DNA of 7,340 nucleotides from Prolixibacteraceae bacterium (GCA_003450125.1 DMFR01000437.1:1-7340), one strand, 5' to 3'; numbered from the stretch's first letter, positions 1-6,336 are shown. Made by a program: numbers and translations. The notes: generated from the sequence alone by a model not told the origin.

Positions 1-275
1 CAATAAATGATTCCATTTACTTATTTGTTACTTTTTAGAAGAAAAAAAATACTTTTTCGCAATAAACTAACCTGAACTTCGAGCCAAGAGCGAACAAAAA
101 TTCGTACCTTTAACTAACCGGATTAAGAATTGGATTTTTGTAGTTGGATACTAAAAATGGATACCGTCAGATTAAAATAATATAATTGATTGTTGAATAC
201 ATTGTGTAGTGAATTTGAAGAATAGAATGTCCTTGGTTTAAGTCTTTGTAAGCAATTAAAACTAAATAGAATAGT
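1..275. other. Non-coding leader upstream of the response regulator gene
   Basis: I see no convincing gene in this A+T-rich stretch. It holds an 8-base direct repeat TACTTTTT at 29-36 and 50-57, and a TTTG at 24-27 placed 22 bases before the second copy. That spacing resembles a Bacteroidota promoter (TTTG, 17-23 bases, TAnnTTTG) with the last base changed. A second -7-like match, TACCTTTA, lies at 105-112, and a weaker TTTG/AGTCTTTG pair at 214-217 and 241-248. I cannot tell which drives the gene at 276. If an upstream one is used, the mRNA leader would be 160-210 bases long. Confidence 0.4.
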
Positions 276-755
276 ATGGATAACGATGCTCTTTATATAG
301 TTCTGGCTGAAGACGATGAAGATGACCGCTTATTCTTTAAAGAAGCGCTGCAGGAAATTAAAGTAAAGACGGTCATCGATTTTGTCAACGATGGGTCTCA
401 GTTGATGGATTATTTGAATCAACCGGGCATCCGGTTGCCTCATGTCGTTTTCCTGGATTTGAACATGCCCATTAAAAGCGGGATGGAATGCCTGGTAGAA
501 ATCAGGAGGAACAGCCGGCTCAAGGATCTGGCCATCGTTATCTATTCTACTTCGTCATCGGAAGAAGATATTGAAGACGCTTTTGTAAATGGGGCTAATA
601 TTTATATTAAAAAGCCGAATGATTTTTCATTGTTGAAATCTACCTTGGCCAAGGTGGTCAGCCTAAACTGGCAATACCACACCTTAGGTTTAAAGAAAGA
701 AAATTTTCTGTTGAGCATTAACAATTTAAAGGATGAGGAAGAATCAAAACCATAA
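276..755 (+). CDS. Single-domain response regulator (CheY/Rcp1-like receiver)
   Basis: A 159-residue cytoplasmic phospho-receiver with no output domain. The receiver fold covers about residues 6-130. The acidic pocket is Asp13/Asp14 (AEDDEDDR), the phosphorylated aspartate is Asp61 in VVFLDLNMP, the switch Ser/Thr lies in IYSTS (Ser91/Thr92), and the conserved Lys-Pro is Lys113-Pro114. All residues needed for phosphotransfer are therefore present. The stretched acidic start and the long loop before beta-3 resemble the Rcp1 subfamily, whose members commonly take phosphate from PAS/GAF or phytochrome-type histidine kinases and act through protein contacts. No kinase gene is in the window, so the partner is unknown. 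The final ~30 residues are a polar tail outside the domain. The start at 276 leaves the full domain intact. No Shine-Dalgarno is visible, which is normal for this phylum. Confidence 0.93.
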   Translation: MDNDALYIVLAEDDEDDRLFFKEALQEIKVKTVIDFVNDGSQLMDYLNQPGIRLPHVVFLDLNMPIKSGMECLVEIRRNSRLKDLAIVIYSTSSSEEDIEDAFVNGANIYIKKPNDFSLLKSTLAKVVSLNWQYHTLGLKKENFLLSINNLKDEEESKP

Positions 756-942
756 ACTTCCAGCATAGGCCCTGGCAACGGTTTTGACAAGTTCAACATT
801 CACCTTTTTTGCTGCAAACACTTCATCCTGGCAAATCTTATGCTCACGATGCTGTTTTTTGATTGATCGGCCATTTCTCTTTATTTTATTTCTCCTCCGG
901 TGCCATACCTGTATTCATGTAATATTTTAATGAAGATGTGTA

Positions 943-999
943 ATATACTTGTTTTTATCTGGAATAAATTTGTGAGAGAAAATGAGTGAACAAGTATAT
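943..999. repeat. Perfect 11-bp inverted repeat flanking a promoter
   Basis: ATATACTTGTT at 943-953 is exactly complementary to AACAAGTATAT at 989-999, with 35 bases between the arms and about 46 bp between arm centres. The -7 element at 965-972 lies between them. The arms could be two half-sites for a DNA-binding regulator. They could also form a long-loop hairpin if transcription starts further upstream. The repeat itself is read directly from the sequence; its function is inferred. Confidence 0.6.
965..972 (+). promoter_or_regulatory. Probable -7 element (TAAATTTG) for the DUF5670 gene
   Basis: TAAATTTG matches the Bacteroidota -7 consensus TAnnTTTG at every fixed position and lies 50 bases before the ATG at 1023, predicting a leader of about 40-45 bases. 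No well-placed TTTG -33 element is present: the nearest TTG (949-951) is only 13 bases upstream, shorter than usual. The promoter may therefore be weak or need an activator, which would fit the inverted repeat around it. Confidence 0.5.
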
Positions 1000-1022
1000 A
1001 TATCCATTTAAATCTTATCAGA

Positions 1023-1667
1023 ATGAATAAAAATTTGAATAACCAAAATGACAAAGGGGCTCAAAGGGGGCAAATGCAACCGCAGGGAGTCCGGCAAAAT
1101 GATATATCATCCCAGGGAGGTGGAACCAACCTGGATAGAGATAGGGAGCCCCGCCGGGTAGAATCCTGGAGTAATCCAAGTCCAGAGAAGGACAAAGAAA
1201 TACATCCGGCTGAACCGTCAGGAGAAAAAAACCTGAACAGGGAAAGAGAAACACAGCCCTTGGGAAGGGAATCCAATTTGAATAGAGAAAAAACCCGTCA
1301 GGAGTCAACTATCGAGAAAACCATATACCGGGAAAAAGAAGCAAGCGGGGTGAATTCAGAATCCGCAAAAAACACCGGTTCAGGAATCAGCTCTCCCTCA
1401 TTCCGGGCACAGGCCATGAATAATCGGGAGACTGCATACAAATCATCAGCTTTCCAATCCAGTAGTCAAAATCAGGAAAGAAAACTGACTGATGAATTAA
1501 AAGCTCCGGCAATGACAGGAACGGCTTTGTATGTAATTGCAGCCATACTTCTTATTGGTTGGGCTGTAGGCTTCTTCTATTACAATGCAGGTCCAGCTAT
1601 TCATATTTTATTGGTTTTGGCTCTGGTGTCTGTTTTGATCAAAGTTGTTCAGGGAAGAAATGTGTAA
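1023..1667 (+). CDS. DUF5670 (lmo0937-type) membrane protein with long charged N-terminus
   Basis: A 214-residue protein in two parts. Residues 1-160 are hydrophilic and low in complexity, rich in Asn, Gln, Arg, Glu and Ser, with no signal peptide and probably disordered. They carry degenerate seven-residue repeats: NLDRDRE (36-42), NLNRERE (70-76), NLNREKT (85-91) and IYREKEA (101-107). Residues about 165-214 match the DUF5670/lmo0937 family: a first membrane helix (LYVIAAILLIGWAVGFF), a short turn with Ala-Gly-Pro, a second helix (IHILLVLALVSVLIKVV) and the typical ending QGRNV. Family members are usually only about 50 residues long, so the N-terminal extension is large and is the odd feature here. 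The function of the family is not known; small members are often reported as stress-associated. The gene seems to stand alone, with about 265 bases upstream and 350 downstream before the convergent korB. Confidence 0.82.
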   Translation: MNKNLNNQNDKGAQRGQMQPQGVRQNDISSQGGGTNLDRDREPRRVESWSNPSPEKDKEIHPAEPSGEKNLNRERETQPLGRESNLNREKTRQESTIEKTIYREKEASGVNSESAKNTGSGISSPSFRAQAMNNRETAYKSSAFQSSSQNQERKLTDELKAPAMTGTALYVIAAILLIGWAVGFFYYNAGPAIHILLVLALVSVLIKVVQGRNV

Positions 1668-1798
1668 CCATTACAGGAGTGAATTATAGTGATTTGTTAT
1701 TTCTGACCAATGGGTAGGAATGTGCTCTATCATCAAGGCACCTCTTAACGATTGGTTACGTTTTGTGGTATGTCAGAACTTTCAACGTTTTTGGGCCA

Positions 1799-1820
1799 AG
1801 GTCAGCACATACCCTGACCT
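1799..1820. other. 7-bp perfect hairpin, role unknown
   Basis: AGGTCAG (1799-1805) pairs fully with CTGACCT (1814-1820) across an 8-base loop. No T-run follows on either strand, so it does not look like an intrinsic terminator. It could be an RNA processing or stabilising stem in the 3' leader of the DUF5670 transcript, or a palindromic binding site. Confidence 0.4.
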
Positions 1821-1946
1821 CTCTTGCATCCAATCTAACTGCACCACGGGAGTGAATAATTAACTATTACTACCTTGAGAGGGAGTAGCAGTTTATCCAT
1901 CATTAAAATTATTAACAGGATCATGTTCTCAAACAAGGACCTCCAT

Positions 1947-1983
1947 AAAAAAACGGGAAACTCCTTATCGAATTTCCCGTTTT
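1947..1983 (-). terminator. Intrinsic terminator of the korAB operon
   Basis: Read on the minus strand, an 11-bp perfect stem is formed by 1983-1973 and 1960-1950, with core CGGGAAA/TTTCCCG and a 12-base loop. It continues directly into a run of seven T (complement of 1953-1947). It begins about 32 bases after the korB stop. On the plus strand the stem is followed by only four T, so termination in that direction would be weak at best. Confidence 0.88.
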
Positions 1984-2015
1984 AATGATTTGAATCCATT
2001 TCTGTTGAGCAATGG

Positions 2016-3080
2016 CTAACCGAAACATTTATTGTCGAAGAACTTGACCGGTTCTTTGGAGTTCTGGCCATCCACAGTCCATGTATTGCCTGACTGAAGG
2101 AGTTCATCCATACAGGTAATCTTGCGTTTCTGCTGAACGGTTTCAATCTGTTTTGTCATTTCCTGATCATAAACAGGGGCTTCAACGCTGCGGATCACAC
2201 CCATTGCAACGGGAAATTCAGGAAGGGCCATGTTGATAAGGGCTACCTGCAATCCCAGGTTATCTTCTTCCGGTTGATGAACAAGGATATCCTCACGAGT
2301 GATACCGTTTTCGCCTATTTTGACCACTTTGAGCTTCCCTTTATCCAGGATCAATCCCTTGTCTTCATTGTCTCCGAAAATCATTGGCTGTCCATTTTTC
2401 AAGAACAACTGACGTTCGGCACGAAACTTTGGATCTGATATCTGTTCGTGGATACCTTCATTGAAAATCACACAGTTCTGCAAGACTTCAACTACTGAAG
2501 TTCCCTTGTGTTGAGCGGCATCCGCCAATACTTCCTGGGTATGCTTAATGTTATTATCGACTGCACGGGCAAAGAAAGTACCGCGTGAACCTAGGACCAG
2601 TTGCCCCGGTACAAACGAATCTTCGATGGTTCCAAAGGGAGAGGTTTTGGTAATCTTTCCACGGTCAGAGGTTGGCGAATACTGGCCTTTGGTCAATCCG
2701 TATATTTTGTTGTTGAAAAGCACCATGTTCAGATTGATGTTGCGCCTTACAAGGTGAATAAAATGGTTTCCGCCAATAGCCAGCGAGTCACCGTCACCGG
2801 TCATTACCCATACAGTCAGGGCAGGGTTTGCTGATTTGACTCCTGAAGCAATAGCTGCTGCACGTCCGTGTATGGTATGAAAACCATAGGTGCTCATATA
2901 GTATGGGAACCTTGAAGAACAACCAATACCAGAGATAACGGCAAAGTCCTTATGGGCAATGTTCATATCGGCCATTGTTTTCTGAACCGCATTCATGATG
3001 GCATAGTCCCCGCAACCTGGGCACCAGCGTACCTCAGCAGCACTCTTGAAATCTTTGGCAGAATAATTAAAATTTATCAT
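2016..3080 (-). CDS. korB: 2-oxoglutarate (2-oxoacid):ferredoxin oxidoreductase, beta subunit
   Basis: The thiamine-diphosphate- and Fe-S-carrying subunit of a CoA-dependent 2-oxoacid:ferredoxin oxidoreductase, working in the cytoplasm with KorA. Its 354 residues are normal for the family. Candidate [4Fe-4S] ligands are Cys20 and Cys23 in WCPGCG, Cys54 in GIGCSSRFPY and Cys203 in LQNCVIFN. This matches the four-cysteine pattern of two-subunit archaeal enzymes. The diphosphate/Mg site is GDGD (95-98) through NNKIYGLT (123-130). GIHEQISDPKFR, followed by a long C-terminal arm, is typical of the KorB branch. Genuine substrate preference (2-oxoglutarate, pyruvate or broad) cannot be read with certainty; 2-oxoglutarate is the best guess by family. 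The start lies two bases after the korA stop, with GGAGG seven bases upstream, so translation is probably coupled. Confidence 0.96.
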   Translation of the reverse strand: MINFNYSAKDFKSAAEVRWCPGCGDYAIMNAVQKTMADMNIAHKDFAVISGIGCSSRFPYYMSTYGFHTIHGRAAAIASGVKSANPALTVWVMTGDGDSLAIGGNHFIHLVRRNINLNMVLFNNKIYGLTKGQYSPTSDRGKITKTSPFGTIEDSFVPGQLVLGSRGTFFARAVDNNIKHTQEVLADAAQHKGTSVVEVLQNCVIFNEGIHEQISDPKFRAERQLFLKNGQPMIFGDNEDKGLILDKGKLKVVKIGENGITREDILVHQPEEDNLGLQVALINMALPEFPVAMGVIRSVEAPVYDQEMTKQIETVQQKRKITCMDELLQSGNTWTVDGQNSKEPVKFFDNKCFG

Positions 3081-3082
3081 GA

Positions 3083-4924
3083 TTAAGCCTCCAGTAATTT
3101 ATCAAAGTTTTCAACTAATTCGTGTACAGAGAAAGGCAGACCTTTCATTTTGTTTACCTGGTGATAGGTGAACTGGGGTAGTTTATCGCGCAGGTAACTG
3201 GCAAATTGTCCCATGTTCAGTTCACAGACCACAATCTTTTTGAACCTGGCAAGCACTTCAGCCGTGTTGCTGGGCAATGGCTTAATGTAATTGAAATGAG
3301 CCAGGCTGACGCTTTTACCAGCATCCTGCATGGCTTTTACCGAACTGATCATGTGTCCGAAAGTGCCTCCCCAGCCAATGACCAGCAGATCACCCTCGGG
3401 ATTACCCTCTACTTCAAGTTCTGGAATCATATCAGCTACCTTTAGAACTTTGGCTTCCCTGATTTCACTGTTTCTCTGATGATTGTCCGGATCCTGGTTT
3501 ACACCCCCGGCATTGTTCTTTTCCAATCCTCCGATACGGTGCTCGAAACCTTCCATACCTGGAATGGCCCACTCTCTTGCAAGTGTTTCCGGATCGCGGT
3601 TATAGGGTAAATAAGTTTCGGGATTCTTTGCTTTCCTGGGTGTGATGGAGGGAAGTTCATCCATCGAAGGTACTCTCCATGGTTCACTACCATTGCCAAG
3701 GAATCCATCGGTTAGAAGTACCACGGGAACCATCCGTTCAAGGGCAATCTTTGCCGATAGGAAGGCATAGTAAAAGCAGTCGGATGGAGTACTGGCAGCC
3801 AGTACAACTACAGGACTTTCTCCATTTCGTCCATAGAGCGTTTGCAGCAAGTCTGATTGTTCTGTTTTGGTTGGTAATCCTGTCGAAGGTCCACCACGTT
3901 GAACATTGACCACCACAATGGGTAATTCAGCCATAACCGATAATCCTAATGCTTCAGACTTTAATGCAAATCCAGGCCCTGAAGTGGAAGTAACGGCAAG
4001 ATCGCCTGCAAAGGCAGCTCCAATGGTGGTGCAGATTCCTGCAATCTCATCTTCTGCCTGGAAGGATTTAACACCCAGGTCTTTTCGTTCAGCCAGAGCT
4101 TGTAAAACATCTGTAGCCGGAGTAATGGGGTAGGAGCCAATAAAGAGTTCCAATCCGGCCTTTTCAGCTGCGGCAATAAATCCCCATGCTGTAGCATTGT
4201 TCCCATTGATATTGCGGTAAATCCCTTTTTCGATGGGAGCAGGGTGAACAATGTATTGAGGGGTCATGTGTTGCAGGTTCATCCCGTAGTTATAACCTGT
4301 ATGCAGGACAGTCAGGTTGGCTTCAGCAATCAGAGGACTTTTTTTGCCGAACTTGGATTGAATAAACCTCTCGATGTAATCCAGGGGACGATCAAACATC
4401 CAACAGATTAACCCAAGGGCAAACATGTTCTTACACCTTAAAATGCTCTTATTGTCCAGTTCAAGATCAATCAAACTTTCTTTGGTCATGCTGGTAATCG
4501 GCACCGGGATCAGGGAATAATCGTTGAGCTTTAATTCAGTAAAAGGGTCTTTTGTTTTATACTGAGCTTTCTCTAAATTCTTTTCACTAAATGAATCAAC
4601 ATCAAAAATGATGGATGCCGCTGGATTTAAAAATGCTGCATTGGCCTTCAATGCTGCCGGGTTCATGGCAACCAGCACATGGGCTAAATCCCCTGGAGTT
4701 GTAATTTTCTTTTTGCCAAATTGTACCTGGAATCCTGAAACTCCTCCTACTGTACCCTGCGGGGCCCTGATTTCGGAAGGGTAATCCGGAAAGGTGGATA
4801 TGTCGTTTCCAAATAGTGCCGAGGTGTCCGAAAATAAGGTTCCTGTCAGCTGCATCCCATCGCCTGAGTCACCCGAAAACCGAATGGCTACCTCTTCAAG
4901 TTCTATTACCTTTGCGTCTTTCAT
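3083..4924 (-). CDS. korA: 2-oxoglutarate (2-oxoacid):ferredoxin oxidoreductase, fused gamma-alpha subunit
   Basis: The partner of KorB, 613 residues, with the gamma and alpha parts fused as in two-subunit enzymes. The gamma domain covers about residues 10-200: VAIRFSGDSGDGMQLTG, then PSEIRAPQGTVGGVSGFQVQ. The alpha (pyrimidine-binding) domain starts near 240 and carries the signature YPITP (265-269), AEDEIAG with a candidate thiamine-activating Glu (290-296), TSTSGPGFALKSE (312-324) and the block QRGGPSTGLPTKTEQSDL (342-359). A transketolase C-terminal-like domain follows from about 490, with LLVIGWGGTFG and the conserved VCELNMGQ. No separate gamma or ferredoxin-like delta gene is nearby, so electrons must pass to an external ferredoxin. 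The enzyme feeds succinyl-CoA formation in the TCA cycle or runs in reverse to fix CO2. A good promoter lies 58-88 bases upstream. It is the first gene of a two-gene operon. Confidence 0.96.
   Translation of the reverse strand: MKDAKVIELEEVAIRFSGDSGDGMQLTGTLFSDTSALFGNDISTFPDYPSEIRAPQGTVGGVSGFQVQFGKKKITTPGDLAHVLVAMNPAALKANAAFLNPAASIIFDVDSFSEKNLEKAQYKTKDPFTELKLNDYSLIPVPITSMTKESLIDLELDNKSILRCKNMFALGLICWMFDRPLDYIERFIQSKFGKKSPLIAEANLTVLHTGYNYGMNLQHMTPQYIVHPAPIEKGIYRNINGNNATAWGFIAAAEKAGLELFIGSYPITPATDVLQALAERKDLGVKSFQAEDEIAGICTTIGAAFAGDLAVTSTSGPGFALKSEALGLSVMAELPIVVVNVQRGGPSTGLPTKTEQSDLLQTLYGRNGESPVVVLAASTPSDCFYYAFLSAKIALERMVPVVLLTDGFLGNGSEPWRVPSMDELPSITPRKAKNPETYLPYNRDPETLAREWAIPGMEGFEHRIGGLEKNNAGGVNQDPDNHQRNSEIREAKVLKVADMIPELEVEGNPEGDLLVIGWGGTFGHMISSVKAMQDAGKSVSLAHFNYIKPLPSNTAEVLARFKKIVVCELNMGQFASYLRDKLPQFTYHQVNKMKGLPFSVHELVENFDKLLEA
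3088..3092 (-). promoter_or_regulatory. Shine-Dalgarno GGAGG for korB inside the korA end
   Basis: On the minus strand GGAGG lies within the last codons of korA, seven bases before the korB ATG. It supports the ATG at 3080 as the real start. It also stands out because most genes here lack a visible Shine-Dalgarno. The layout suggests translational coupling for balanced subunit synthesis. Confidence 0.7.
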
Positions 4925-4981
4925 TCGATGTATTGTTTTAAAATCTGTCTGTTTACTTATGAATTGTCACTAAAATGGCTT

Positions 4982-5012
4982 CGAAAGTAATAAATTATAA
5001 TACTTGAACCAA
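4982..5012 (-). promoter_or_regulatory. korAB promoter (TTG, 20-base spacer, TACTTTCG)
   Basis: Read on the minus strand, TTG (complement of 5012-5010) is followed after exactly 20 bases by TACTTTCG (complement of 4989-4982). The latter is one mismatch from the Bacteroidota -7 consensus TAnnTTTG. Spacing and position are right for this sigma factor and would give a leader of about 50 bases before the korA ATG at 4924. Confidence 0.65.
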
Positions 5013-5268
5013 TTTATGGTTAGTTTGCCTGAATTTTTAGTGTGTCAAAAATAACCATTATTTAATAAGCATGACAGGTTCGTTTTAATTATTTATACAG
5101 TTTGTTTCAGACATAAAATTACTGAACCAATTGAATGATAGTTCGATTACTCAATCTTGAAATCAATCTAGCGCCTTCAGGATGAATTGACATTTGAACG
5201 TATCGGAATTTACCTACAAACAGCAATCACTTTCAAATTCTGCTGTTCCGAAATTCCTCCTTGTTTCT

Positions 5269-5276
5269 TATCTTTG
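5269..5276 (+). promoter_or_regulatory. -7 element TATCTTTG of the carbonic anhydrase gene
   Basis: TATCTTTG fits TAnnTTTG at every fixed base and lies 25 bases before the ATG at 5302, predicting a leader of about 18-20 bases. No good TTTG -33 box is seen at the right distance. Its position inside the longer open frame that begins at 5194 argues that translation cannot begin there and supports the start at 5302. Confidence 0.65.
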
Positions 5277-5301
5277 TAGTTCATATAAACCAATTCGTAA
5301 A

Positions 5302-5820
5302 ATGGCATTGATTAAATCACTCCTGGGAAAGACACCTGAATTTGGTGAAAACTGCTTTCTTGCTGAAACAGCTACCATCATTGGTGATGTGAAAATGGGA
5401 AACGATTGCAGTATCTGGTACGGAGCTGTTCTTCGCGGCGATGTCCATTATATCCGCGTCGGCAACAATACCAACGTGCAGGACAATGCCGTGATTCATG
5501 CCACTTATCAGAAGTCGCCAACCAACATCGGCAACAATGTCACCATTGCCCACGGAGCCATTGTCCATGGATGTACCATTCACGACAATGTGATGATAGG
5601 GATGAATGCCGTAGTGCTTGATAATGCAGTGATTGAAAGCAACAGTATCGTAGCAGCCGGATCTGTTGTAAGCAAAGGAACACGCATCGAAAGCGGCGCT
5701 GTATATGGAGGTATTCCTGCCAAGAAAATTAAAGACATGAGCCCTGAATTACTGGAAGGCGAAATCCAACGTATTGCCAAGGCTTACGGAATGTATTCAG
5801 GATGGTATAAGGAGGTATAA
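5302..5820 (+). CDS. Gamma-class carbonic anhydrase family protein (YrdA/PaaY-like)
   Basis: A 172-residue left-handed beta-helix protein built from hexapeptide repeats, expected to form cytoplasmic trimers with metal sites between subunits. Candidate metal ligands are His66 (NAVIHATY), His84 (TIAHGAIVHG) and His89; the last pair has the five-residue spacing of the archaeal enzyme Cam. Arg45 and Asp47 in LRGD and Gln60-Asp61 in NVQDN are the other conserved site residues. The acidic loop carrying Cam's proton-shuttle glutamate is absent, as in most YrdA-type members, so real CO2 hydration activity is uncertain. The C-terminal helix (about 147-172) is typical. The open frame extends upstream to 5194, but I choose Met at 5302 because MALIKSLLGKTPEFGENCFLA matches family starts in length and a -7 element sits in the extension. 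The gene is divergent from korAB. Confidence 0.94.
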   Translation: MALIKSLLGKTPEFGENCFLAETATIIGDVKMGNDCSIWYGAVLRGDVHYIRVGNNTNVQDNAVIHATYQKSPTNIGNNVTIAHGAIVHGCTIHDNVMIGMNAVVLDNAVIESNSIVAAGSVVSKGTRIESGAVYGGIPAKKIKDMSPELLEGEIQRIAKAYGMYSGWYKEV

Positions 5821-5900
5821 AGTTCAAACTGATATTATATTGTATCGTATAGGTAGGCTTTCACCTAAAAAATGTTGAATAATTTGTTTTAGTTAATAGA

Positions 5901-6152
5901 ATGAATTTTGAATTTTCAAAGCATGCTATAGATCAAATCGAACACAGATTCATTTCAAAGGAAATGGTATTATCAGTTGTCCTTCATCCTGATTCAATCG
6001 TAGATCAAGATGAAACTACAAGAATCTACTCAAAGCTTGTTGATGAGGATTCGAAATTTTATCTTTACAGAGTATTTGTAAACTATTTGAAGGATCCTTT
6101 GGTTATAATTACAGCATATAGAACTTCAAAAATTAAGAGATATGGTTATTAA
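5901..6152 (+). CDS. DUF4258 small protein, candidate toxin-like partner
   Basis: An 83-residue protein that fits DUF4258: FSKHAIDQIEHR (His8, Arg16), then a helix with the family phrase HPDSIV (29-34), a strand region and the ending VIITAYRTSKIKRYGY (68-83). That ending recalls the last strand of small RelE/BrnT-like toxins, and DUF4258 proteins are often listed near toxin-antitoxin modules. Toxicity has not been shown for this protein and no catalytic set is certain; His8, Arg16 and Arg74 are natural candidates. It overlaps the downstream DUF2283 gene by 11 bases, so the two are surely one operon. It starts 80 bases after the carbonic anhydrase gene with no clear terminator or promoter between them, so read-through is possible. 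Base composition is visibly richer in A+T than the flanking core genes. Confidence 0.82.
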   Translation: MNFEFSKHAIDQIEHRFISKEMVLSVVLHPDSIVDQDETTRIYSKLVDEDSKFYLYRVFVNYLKDPLVIITAYRTSKIKRYGY

Positions 6153-6336
6153 ATATGATAAGAATATTGATATTATCTACATCAAATTAACTGATGCAAA
6201 GGTGGCTGAAAGTGATGAAGATAAACCTGGTATCATTCTGGATTATGATGAAGCTGGTAATATAGTAGGCATTGAAGTTCTAAATGCTTCAAAAAAAATA
6301 AACCAACCCAATGGGGTTATTTATGAAGTTGCCTGA
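6142..6336 (+). CDS. DUF2283 small protein, partner of the DUF4258 gene
   Basis: A 64-residue acidic protein covering the whole DUF2283 family. It starts IKYDKNIDIIYIKL (3-16), continues with the central GIILDYDEAGNIVGIEVL (30-47) and has the usual NASKK after it. The fold is expected to be a compact beta-rich domain. DUF2283 genes are commonly found just after a DUF4258 gene, and that arrangement (11-base overlap, same strand) is seen here. By analogy with type II modules the acidic second protein might be the antitoxin, but that is inference. The ATG at 6142 is the only start that retains the family N-terminus. An AAGAGA just upstream is a weak ribosome-binding candidate; translation is probably coupled to the upstream gene. 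Confidence 0.84.
   Translation: MVIKYDKNIDIIYIKLTDAKVAESDEDKPGIILDYDEAGNIVGIEVLNASKKINQPNGVIYEVA

Larger units (their letters stand above)
1668..2015. other. Gene-free convergent region between the DUF5670 gene and korB
   Basis: No convincing open frame is visible in this 348-base stretch. It contains a perfect 7-bp hairpin at 1799-1820 and a strong intrinsic terminator at 1947-1983 for the minus-strand korAB operon. A third, imperfect stem surrounds TTGAGA near 1869-1886. No clear terminator directly follows the plus-strand gene ending at 1667. Confidence 0.6.
4925..5301. other. Divergent intergenic region between korA and the carbonic anhydrase gene
   Basis: This 377-base A+T-rich stretch has no gene. 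It holds the korA promoter (4982-5012, minus) and the carbonic anhydrase -7 element (5269-5276, plus). TGAACCAATT occurs twice in direct orientation, at 5005-5014 (overlapping the korA -33 element) and at 5123-5132. ATGGTTA at 5016-5022 is complementary to TAACCAT at 5052-5058. These could be regulator sites just upstream of the korA promoter, but each is short enough to be chance. Confidence 0.5.

Noticed and set aside
602..799. Minus-strand 65-codon open frame at the end of the response regulator
   Set aside because: Mostly antisense to the receiver-domain gene, with no family resemblance.
1018..1308. Minus-strand open frame opposite the DUF5670 gene
   Set aside because: It is rich in Pro, Phe and Leu as expected from the antisense of a purine-rich repeat region, and resembles no family I know.
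1867..1893. Imperfect stem around TTGAGA as terminator of the DUF5670 gene
   Set aside because: The stem has an internal mismatch and is followed by only three T.
3499..4251. Several open frames of 69-96 codons overlapping korA on both strands
   Set aside because: They are shadows of a strongly conserved 613-residue gene and carry no recognisable motif.
5194..5301. Upstream extension of the carbonic anhydrase frame by 36 residues
   Set aside because: The extension does not match the family, and it contains a perfect -7 element (5269-5276) that would place transcription start after the upstream ATG.
5317..5621. Open frames overlapping the carbonic anhydrase gene on both strands
   Set aside because: They mirror the hexapeptide-repeat coding sequence; translations are low-complexity and unlike known proteins.
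5850..5867. TAGGT/ACCTA hairpin between the carbonic anhydrase and DUF4258 genes as a terminator
   Set aside because: Only 5 bp with an 8-base loop, and the homopolymer that follows on the plus strand is A rather than T.
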